Shown here: positions 57,828 through 64,000 of the stretch, in pieces
Position numbering within the stretch: position 1 is the first letter of the stretch
Layout: each line of letters begins with the position of its first letter
Origin: an uncultured Granulosicoccus sp.
GTDB taxonomy: Bacteria > Pseudomonadota > Gammaproteobacteria > Granulosicoccales > Granulosicoccaceae
Direction: 5' to 3'
DNA: 64,000 nt
NCBI GenBank assembly: GCA_947499955.1
Contig: CANMQI010000005.1
Span: 372,001-436,000 of the forward strand
Made by a program: the position numbers and the translations under genes
The notes under the pieces: generated by a model
What the model was told of the DNA's origin: nothing
What the model saw: the letters and a program-made list of their open reading frames with translations, nothing else
Databases searched by the model: none

Positions 57828-59111
57828 TCAGTCCTGCGTCGTCACCAGATGCGGAAACGGTTCACTGCGGCCGCACTGCCGCCCGAAGCCGATCTCGACT
57901 TGCAATATCTGTGCATGAGCCAGCAGGGCCGGGGTATCGATGCCGGCAGCACAGACCTGTCGCTGCTGCTCTCTGGCCATGACCAGTAGTGATTCCAGCT
58001 CCTGTCGGGCGCGAATCTGCAGCATGGAAGCCTGCAGGATCTTGGGCGATATCAGCAGATAGTCAAAGCCTGCGAGGTGGCGAATTGCCGTGAATTGCGC
58101 CGCTGAACTGATACCTTCCAGCATCAGCATGATGCCTTGCCGGTTCAGACTACGGATGGCCGGCAGCGATGCACGCAAATCCCGGGTCAGGGAATCCACG
58201 TGCAGGGACAGGCAGACATCCGATGGCGCGACTCGACGGTTGCGACACTCGCTTTTCAGCCAGTGAGCCGATTCGCCATTCAGTTGTGAGGCATCCACTG
58301 GCACGATCAGCTGACTTTCCACGACCGGCCGAGTCTGCTCGGCGCCCAGTGCCAGGGTATCCAGCACCGCGCTGATCAGCGGGCTTTCGGACAAGGGGCC
58401 CGAAGGCGTGAACAGCCCCAGTGGACGGACCCGATAGCAGCAGACCAGAGGCCGGTGCTGCATCAACATGCCCGGACGCAAGCGACAACTGCCGGCGGCA
58501 ACCTTGACAGCCCCTTCCCCTGACGTCGCCGATGGTGCATTACTGTCCGCAGATCTCTGCGGCAGAGACAGGTGTACCAGCTGACCCAGCTCGCACTCGC
58601 CGGAGCTGGCCAGCGTCTTGATGGCCGACACCACGCGCGCCGCATCATCCGGCGACTTCACCAGTCTGGACACACCCTGCCGGGAGCGCCGACCCCGCCA
58701 ATCGAGCGGCACGATACGGTAATGCAAGTCCATGGAGGCTCGGCTCTCGCCCGCTTCGAGGACCACATCCCGCAGCAACACGACATACTGTTCGGCGATC
58801 AGCATGGCATCCTCCTCCTTGCAACGCCGCAGGAAGATGCACAGCGAGTGATCGCCCAGCCTGCCCATCGTATCGCGGCTTCGATGGCGGGTTTCCACGA
58901 TCCCCAGAAGGTTACGCATTGCCACGGCCGAGGCCTCCACCCCGGCCACCTCCTGGACCTGTCGAAGTACCGGGAAATGCAGTATCAGCAGACAGCCTCG
59001 CCGGACCTGACTGGCGCCCTCGGTCTGACCCTTTCGTACTTCGGCCAGAAAGGCCACGCGGCGCAGCAGGCCGGTTTCCGGGTCACGCAGTGTCTCGTCA
59101 GTATCGAGCAT
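57828..59111 (-). CDS. Degenerate GGDEF/EAL-like signalling protein
   Basis: 427 residues. Residues about 8-130 follow the GGDEF fold (DPETGLLRRVAFLAEV) but the active loop is GRLGDHSLCIF instead of GGDEF. Residues about 240-410 resemble an EAL domain, without the EAL motif and without recognisable metal ligands (SLHVDSL, LMLEGISSA). Probably a catalytically inactive c-di-GMP receptor or scaffold. Starts one base overlapping the receiver gene stop (TGATG), so the two are coupled. Confidence 0.72.
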   Translation of the reverse strand: MLDTDETLRDPETGLLRRVAFLAEVRKGQTEGASQVRRGCLLILHFPVLRQVQEVAGVEASAVAMRNLLGIVETRHRSRDTMGRLGDHSLCIFLRRCKEEDAMLIAEQYVVLLRDVVLEAGESRASMDLHYRIVPLDWRGRRSRQGVSRLVKSPDDAARVVSAIKTLASSGECELGQLVHLSLPQRSADSNAPSATSGEGAVKVAAGSCRLRPGMLMQHRPLVCCYRVRPLGLFTPSGPLSESPLISAVLDTLALGAEQTRPVVESQLIVPVDASQLNGESAHWLKSECRNRRVAPSDVCLSLHVDSLTRDLRASLPAIRSLNRQGIMLMLEGISSAAQFTAIRHLAGFDYLLISPKILQASMLQIRARQELESLLVMAREQQRQVCAAGIDTPALLAHAQILQVEIGFGRQCGRSEPFPHLVTTQD

Positions 59112-59617
59112 CAGGCGGGCAGATCGGATGCAGTGTCGCCCAGCTCCTCATGCAGGCGTTCGACAATGCGCTTGAGGCTGACAGGCTGCCCCAGGCGTTC
59201 AAAACCTGGCAGTTCGTCGGCCAGATCATTGTCTTCGCTGCAACTCACCAGCATCAGAGGGGCGAGCGTTTCACCCTCTTCTGAGGTATGCGCTATCAGC
59301 AGCTCACTGCCGCGCCGGCACAGCTCCAGAATGTCCGTCCCGGGCCATTCTCCCGTCATGATGAGGGCGTCGAAGCTGTTGGACATCATGAGCTGCATGG
59401 CGCCATCGACGTTCTCGGCAGAATCCACCTGAAAGCCGCAACGCTCCAGATTGAGTCGAATAACCCGCACGACATGAGCCTGCTCCTCGACCAGAAGGAC
59501 CCGTCTCACCTCGGATTCACCGGCGAGCCCTTCGGCTAGCCCGTCGGCAAGCCCTTCGGCAAGCCCCTCCCCGGTTTGCTCGCCAGCATCGACACTGTTG
59601 TTTGCACTGACACCCAT
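59111..59617 (-). CDS. Pseudo-receiver response regulator with repeat extension
   Basis: About 168 residues from the ATG at 59617 (frame opens at 59719). Receiver fold, but key sites differ: VLLVEEQAH instead of the DD pair, FDALIMTGEWPG where the phosphoacceptor Asp should be (Thr here), and LGQPVSLKRIV in place of the K-P. So it is not expected to be phosphorylated. Before it are four tandem 12-bp repeats encoding GLAEGLADGLAEGLAG. Partner of the degenerate GGDEF/EAL protein. Confidence 0.72.
   Translation of the reverse strand: MGVSANNSVDAGEQTGEGLAEGLADGLAEGLAGESEVRRVLLVEEQAHVVRVIRLNLERCGFQVDSAENVDGAMQLMMSNSFDALIMTGEWPGTDILELCRRGSELLIAHTSEEGETLAPLMLVSCSEDNDLADELPGFERLGQPVSLKRIVERLHEELGDTASDLPA
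59522..59569. repeat. Four 12-bp tandem repeats in the pseudo-receiver N-terminus
   Basis: Units ggcgagcccttc, ggctagcccgtc, ggcaagcccttc and ggcaagcccctc at 59522-59569, encoding Gly-Leu-Ala-Glu/Asp repeats. Slippage would be in frame. Confidence 0.9.
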
Positions 59618-59867
59618 GCCCGAAATCTGCTTACCTGTTGCAATCCGCCTGTGATATTCGTAGCGGTACAACCGCAGCAGGCTTGACGTGCAAGCCGCCA
59701 GAGTGTGCACAGTACACAAACTGACAGGTTACAATGCCCGCAGGCGGACACTGGATCCTCTTCGTAAGGCTCTTTCGTTGATCATCCAAGTCACCCCTCG
59801 CTTCATCAGGCTGACCTGCTACTGCCGATAAATGACCGACCAGTACTGATTGCTACTTCTCGGACCC

Positions 59868-61277
59868 ATGCAAAAGCCCACCATTTTCCCGAACAGAAGA
59901 AACACCAACAGCTGCCTGCCCAGGGGGGCTCTGCGGTGCCTGGGCTTGCTCTGCGTGTTGGTCAGTGGCTGCGGTGCACGCAACGACACCACCGGGGGCT
60001 CAAGTGGTGATTCCATCGTGCCACCGGTCACCGGCGGCCAGAGTCAGGATTACCGGCCGGCACCGTCGTCCTGTCAGTTCGATGACATGAAATCCTGGGT
60101 GCTCAACGGCATGCAGAGCTATTATCTGTTTGCCGACCAGGTCGATGGGAATATCGATCTTGACCCTTATGACAGTCTGGAAGATCTGATCATCGACCTG
60201 CGGGTAGCTCCCAATGATACCTTCAGTTACATCACCGATGAACAGAGTCATACCGGGCGCTTCACCGAAGGTGAAAACACCGGTTTCGGCTGGGTGCTGG
60301 AACGCACGGCAAACGACGACCTGTACTTCAAGATGGTTGAGGCAGGCTCGCCCCTGGCAGTGGCTGGCGTGACCCGTGGCGAAGAGCTGGTCGCCATCAA
60401 CGACATCCGCGCCATCGATTTCTTCCAGACGCCGGGAGCGGTGCGTGACGCCATGCTGAGCTCCGAGGACAATGGCGTCAGTGCACGATTCACCATCAAG
60501 TCCCTGCCCGGCGCCTTGCGCACGCGCACCATCAGCAAGGCTCGGTATGATCTCGATACGGTTCTGGACAACAGGGTCATCGAGCGCAATGGCGTGCGCA
60601 TCGCCTACTTGCACTTCTATCAGTTTCTCGGCACCTCATCAGCCGAGCTGCAGCAGGCCTTTGACACGCTCTCGGCCGAGAATGTCAGTGAGCTGGTGCT
60701 GGACCTGCGCTACAACTTCGGCGGCAAGGTCACCGTTGCCGCCGAACTGGCCAGCTACCTGATCGGTCGCGGCAATACCGACAAGGCATTCGCGGTGTAC
60801 CGGCCGAATGATGACTACGCGCAATACACCTCGACATTCAACTTCGTCAACAAGAACGAGGCCCTGAATCTGAACCGGGTCTTCGTGTTGCAGACCGATG
60901 ACACCTGCTCTGCCGCCGAACTGGTGGTCAATGGCCTGCGGCCTTTCATGGATGTCATCACCGTGGGTGGCAGCAGCTGCGGCAAACCCTATGCCTCGAT
61001 TCCCAACACGGCCTGCGACAAGGTCATGAACGCCCTCGAACTGGAAGCGGTCAATGCGGCAGGAGCCGGTGGTTACTACAACGGTATTGCGGCCGATTGC
61101 GATGCCAGCGACAACCTGTCTCAATCACTGGGCAGCACTTCCGAGAACATGCTGTCCACGGCCCTGAGCTACATCGATGCGGGCAACTGCCCGTCGGCCA
61201 GCACCCGAACCAAGAACGAGACACGGCCACTGCCCGCCGCCCTGCAACCTGCCGGGTTCGGACTTGGCACGCTCTAG
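59868..61277 (+). CDS. S41-family peptidase lipoprotein (tail-specific protease type)
   Basis: 469 residues from the ATG at 59868, with lipoprotein signal (lipobox LVSGC). PDZ domain (GFGWVLERTANDDLYFKMVEAGSP) then the S41 core: LVLDLRYNFGGKV, catalytic Ser in DDTCSAAELVV (about 347) and Lys in SSCGKPY (about 371). Extra cysteines in the C-terminal part suggest disulfide bonds. An exported protease in the envelope. Followed by 211 bp without a gene. Confidence 0.88.
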   Translation: MQKPTIFPNRRNTNSCLPRGALRCLGLLCVLVSGCGARNDTTGGSSGDSIVPPVTGGQSQDYRPAPSSCQFDDMKSWVLNGMQSYYLFADQVDGNIDLDPYDSLEDLIIDLRVAPNDTFSYITDEQSHTGRFTEGENTGFGWVLERTANDDLYFKMVEAGSPLAVAGVTRGEELVAINDIRAIDFFQTPGAVRDAMLSSEDNGVSARFTIKSLPGALRTRTISKARYDLDTVLDNRVIERNGVRIAYLHFYQFLGTSSAELQQAFDTLSAENVSELVLDLRYNFGGKVTVAAELASYLIGRGNTDKAFAVYRPNDDYAQYTSTFNFVNKNEALNLNRVFVLQTDDTCSAAELVVNGLRPFMDVITVGGSSCGKPYASIPNTACDKVMNALELEAVNAAGAGGYYNGIAADCDASDNLSQSLGSTSENMLSTALSYIDAGNCPSASTRTKNETRPLPAALQPAGFGLGTL

Positions 61278-61488
61278 TGGGTCGCCTTGTCGGACCGGCG
61301 CACGCAGACTCCGAGTATCACCTTGTTTCCCGATCGCCCCACCAGTAGCGCAACGCAGATGAGAGTCAGGCACTGCATACGTGAATGTCCTCGGAATCTG
61401 CAAGCGCCTCTCATGAGCCGCTCGACAGGCGCTACACTGCAGCACTGCGGGAAACCGGTTCCCGAATAACACTGCAAGGACAAAGTTC

Positions 61489-62157
61489 ATGAGCATGTTG
61501 CACCTGGTACGACATGGCCAGGCATCGGCGGGTACCCACGACTACGATCGACTGTCGCCGTTGGGGCGGCACCAGTCGGAACTGTTGGGACAGTGGTGGG
61601 TAAAACAGGGCTTCTCACCCGATCACAGCTACCACGGATCACTGCTCCGGCAGCGCGATACCGCGCGCCTGGCACTGGAGCCTGTCGCCCCCCGGTCGCA
61701 ACCCGGTGTGCATGACGGTCTGAATGAATACCAGCACCGAATCATCGACAAACACTTCGGGCCCAGCGTCGAGGACGCCCAGCCCGAATCCATGAGCTTC
61801 GAGGACTATGTCAGCATCATGCAACGCTGGCGCGATCATCCCTCGGACTCGGGCCAATCCGAGATCGAACCCTGGGCGGACTTCGCCGCTCGTGGCTGGC
61901 AGACCATGCTGGATCTGCACGGTCAACAGGCGGACAAGGAAAACCATGTCTTCTTCACCTCGGGCGGCATCATAGCCACCGTCATGGCCGCGGTACTGGG
62001 TCTGGATTTTGCGCATACCATCGATGCCATCTGGCGCATCCGCAACACCTCCATCACCACGATCCATTTTGATGGTTCGCATGCCCGACTGATCGAGTTC
62101 AACACCGTGCCTCATCTGCAGGCTCATCACGATCCGTCGCTGATTACACTGATATAG
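61489..62157 (+). CDS. Histidine phosphatase family protein
   Basis: 222 residues. LVRHGQASAG holds the phosphorylated His; SLLRQRDTARLAL and the late segment VFFTSGGIIATVMAAVL follow the phosphoglycerate mutase-like fold, though the second catalytic His is not obvious. Broad-specificity phosphatase; substrate unknown. Followed by a hairpin at 62189-62218 and an aminotransferase gene. Confidence 0.85.
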   Translation: MSMLHLVRHGQASAGTHDYDRLSPLGRHQSELLGQWWVKQGFSPDHSYHGSLLRQRDTARLALEPVAPRSQPGVHDGLNEYQHRIIDKHFGPSVEDAQPESMSFEDYVSIMQRWRDHPSDSGQSEIEPWADFAARGWQTMLDLHGQQADKENHVFFTSGGIIATVMAAVLGLDFAHTIDAIWRIRNTSITTIHFDGSHARLIEFNTVPHLQAHHDPSLITLI

Positions 62158-62188
62158 TGCAGGCAGACGTTTGCCAGTTCGATACCCC

Positions 62189-62218
62189 GGCGGGAGCACA
62201 GGCAGAACCACTCCCGCC
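62189..62218 (+). terminator. Hairpin between phosphatase and aminotransferase genes
   Basis: 8-bp arms ggcgggag / ctcccgcc with a 14-base loop, 32 bp after the histidine phosphatase stop. No U-run; a weak terminator candidate. Confidence 0.4.
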
Positions 62219-62250
62219 AGCCTTCAGAAACTGCACGGAGGTGCACCCAC

Positions 62251-63615
62251 ATGCAATCACTTGATCAGGCCGATCGCCAGTACGCACTACACCCTTTCAC
62301 TCACCTGTCCAATCACCAGGCACAGGGTCCCTTCCTGATCGAACGCGGTGAAGGCGTTCATGTCTGGGACGACAAGGGCAATCGCCTGCTGGAAGGCATG
62401 TCCGGCCTGTGGTGTGCCTCGCTCGGGTTCAGTGAACAACGCCTGATCGATGCGGCCGCCAAACAGTTTGCGACCCTGCCCTATGCGCATATGTTCACAC
62501 ACCACTCCACCCAGCCCGCTATCGAGCTGTCAAAGCGTCTGGTGGAAATGGCACCGGAAGGTATCGGCAAGTGCTTCTTCGTCAATTCCGGATCCGAAGC
62601 GGTCGACACCGCCATCAAGATGGTCTGGTACTACAACAACGCGCTCGGGCGTCCGAACAAGAAAACCATCATTGCCCGCAGAAACGCCTATCACGGCGTC
62701 ACCGTGGCAGCCGGCAGTCTGACAGGCCTGCCCTATGCCCAGGACGGATTCGATTTACCGGCTATTCCGGTTATCCATGTAGACGCTCCCCACGCCTATC
62801 GCTACGCCGACGTCGGTGAATCCGAGCAGGACTACTCCACGCGCCTGGCCGAGTCGCTGGAGCGGCGGATACTGGAGGCCGGTGCCGATACCATTGCCGC
62901 CTTCATTGCCGAGCCTGTCATGGGTGCCGGCGGTGTTCTGATTCCGCCAGCCGGCTACTTCGAGAAGGTACAGGCGGTACTCAAACGACACGATATCCTG
63001 TTCATTGCCGATGAAGTCATCTGCGGCTTCGGCCGGACCGGCAACACCTGGGGTAGTGACACATACGATATCAAACCGGACATGATGACCTCAGCCAAAC
63101 AGCTGTCGGCAGCCTATCTGCCCATTGGCGCAGTGCTCATCAGTGATGCCATCTACGATGCCATGCAGACCTATGCGGATACACTGGGCGTGTTCGGTAC
63201 CGGCAACACCTACGGTGGCCACCCGGTAGCCGCCGCTGTCGCCCTGGAGACGCTGCGCATCTATGAGAGTGATGATATTTTCGGGCAGGTCCGGCAGCGC
63301 TCCCCGCACTTCATGGAACGCATACAGGCACTGCAGAATCATCCATTGGTCGGCAATGCCCGAGGCGTCGGCCTGATTGGCGCTGCCGAGCTGGTTGCCG
63401 ACAAGGACAGCAAGACGACTTTCCCGGCCGCTGACAAGATTGCCGTACAGGTCATGCTGGCAGCCAGAAAACATGGCGTCATCCTGCGCGCCGCACCGGG
63501 AGATGCCGTGGCCTTCTGTCCACCATTGATCATCAATGACGAACAGATAGACGAGATGTTCGACGCGGTCACCGATGCACTCAATGATGTGCATCAACAC
63601 TACAAGCCTGCGTAA
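62251..63615 (+). CDS. Class III aminotransferase (omega-amino acid or polyamine:pyruvate type)
   Basis: 454 residues, PLP-dependent. [44 protein letters not shown] and the Schiff-base Lys in [16 protein letters not shown] (about 283). The substrate cannot be fixed; relatives use putrescine, beta-alanine, taurine or similar amines with pyruvate. GGAGGT lies 8 bp before the ATG. An ABC transporter ATPase gene of the polyamine/sugar type lies 190 bp downstream on the other strand, which may supply its substrate. Confidence 0.9.
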   Translation: MQSLDQADRQYALHPFTHLSNHQAQGPFLIERGEGVHVWDDKGNRLLEGMSGLWCASLGFSEQRLIDAAAKQFATLPYAHMFTHHSTQPAIELSKRLVEMAPEGIGKCFFVNSGSEAVDTAIKMVWYYNNALGRPNKKTIIARRNAYHGVTVAAGSLTGLPYAQDGFDLPAIPVIHVDAPHAYRYADVGESEQDYSTRLAESLERRILEAGADTIAAFIAEPVMGAGGVLIPPAGYFEKVQAVLKRHDILFIADEVICGFGRTGNTWGSDTYDIKPDMMTSAKQLSAAYLPIGAVLISDAIYDAMQTYADTLGVFGTGNTYGGHPVAAAVALETLRIYESDDIFGQVRQRSPHFMERIQALQNHPLVGNARGVGLIGAAELVADKDSKTTFPAADKIAVQVMLAARKHGVILRAAPGDAVAFCPPLIINDEQIDEMFDAVTDALNDVHQHYKPA

Positions 63616-63633
63616 CGGTCGCCGAGACAGGCA

Positions 63634-63654
63634 GCCGGGCGATGCCTGCCCGGC
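63634..63654. terminator. Hairpin after the aminotransferase gene
   Basis: 7-bp arms gccgggc / gcccggc with a 7-base loop, 18 bp after the stop and between convergent genes. No T-run on either side. Confidence 0.4.
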
Positions 63655-63804
63655 CGGCGCCTGATGTCAACATTCCGCATCAGGGCCGAACGCCCGAACT
63701 TCAGCCAGGACTCGACCTCAGAAACCGGAATTCAGGCATTCGATGACAGCCTGAAACCGGTCCTCTTCCTGCGCCAATCGTAGTCGATTCGGTGCAGGCA
63801 ATGA

Positions 63805-64000
63805 TCAGGCTGCGTGCTGACGCCCGGCAGACGTCGTCCGGTGATAGGCCATGCCATCTTCATCGAACAGATAGCAGTTCTCAGCCGGAATGTTCAATTC
63901 GATCGAATCCCCATGGCGGGTGGCATCGACACCCGGTCGCTGCACGACAAAGTGCTCCAGACCACCGCAACTGCCATACAGGAAGGTGGATCCGCCCAGT
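63805..64000 (-). CDS. ABC transporter ATP-binding protein, C-terminal end only
   Basis: The last 65 codons of a gene that continues off the right edge. The C-terminus (LGGSTFLYGSCGGLEHFVV, ATRHGDSIELNIPAENCYLF, DEDGMAYHR) is the TOBE domain at the end of PotA/UgpC/MalK-type ATPases. The ATPase core and transported substrate are not in the window. Confidence 0.75.
   Translation of the reverse strand, partial: LGGSTFLYGSCGGLEHFVVQRPGVDATRHGDSIELNIPAENCYLFDEDGMAYHRTTSAGRQHAA

Overview
The window looks like a 64 kb piece of a GC-rich (about 60%) marine gammaproteobacterial chromosome. The Tol-Pal/YbgC/RuvABC/YebC neighbourhood and the NAD-dependent 1,600-residue glutamate dehydrogenase fit Gammaproteobacteria. 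The second, Na+-type F-ATPase and the corrinoid one-carbon cluster fit marine, osmolyte-degrading bacteria such as Granulosicoccus or similar lineages. That placement is an inference from gene content only. There is no rRNA, phage, CRISPR array or intact insertion sequence. One tRNA-Lys(TTT) is present.

Layout. 1-6624: an N-type ATPase operon (atpDCQRBEFAG), with atpD cut by the window edge. 6.7-11.2 kb: exported proteins (a YHYH lipoprotein with a small exported partner, an endonuclease I lipoprotein), a small membrane methyltransferase, a membrane adenylate cyclase and some repeats. 11.6-25.0 kb, minus strand: tRNA-Lys, cpoB-pal-tolB-tolA-tolR-tolQ-ybgC, ruvB-ruvA-ruvC, yebC, a hydrolase, a Nudix gene and aspS. 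25.0-33.9 kb: adenosine-kinase-like sugar kinase, rhomboid protease, M48 lipoprotein, gdhB, a small membrane protein and an enoyl-CoA hydratase.

34.1-50.2 kb is the most interesting part: an aerobic-type corrinoid methyl-transfer system. A plus-strand operon encodes a corrinoid protein, a DUF1638 protein, a 'virulence factor' family protein, a MetV-like protein, MetF, a methyl-THF:corrinoid methyltransferase and a RamA-like ferredoxin/ASKHA reactivase. Nearby are a non-pyrrolysine MttB-family methyltransferase with a GlxA/GbdR-type regulator, and a Zn homocysteine methyltransferase. Together these supply every functional module of a methionine synthase as separate polypeptides, plus an MttB enzyme that could feed in methyl groups from a quaternary amine such as glycine betaine. 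Four of these enzymes share short Arg-rich tails (three C-terminal, one N-terminal), while the corrinoid protein has a strongly acidic N-terminus. I propose that these are complementary docking elements around the corrinoid hub. Inserted within this region are a beta-propeller carbohydrate protein, a shortened PotD-like binding protein next to a three-copy repeat, a DUF5658 protein, a phosphatase and a GNAT protein.

50.3-64 kb: DUF445, HopJ, malic enzyme maeB, a 157-bp MITE-like element, leuA preceded by a Leu-rich leader ORF that looks like an attenuator, DUF3820, an EamA transporter, a degenerate receiver plus degenerate GGDEF/EAL pair, an S41 protease lipoprotein, a histidine phosphatase, a class III aminotransferase, and the C-terminal end of an ABC transporter ATPase running off the right edge.
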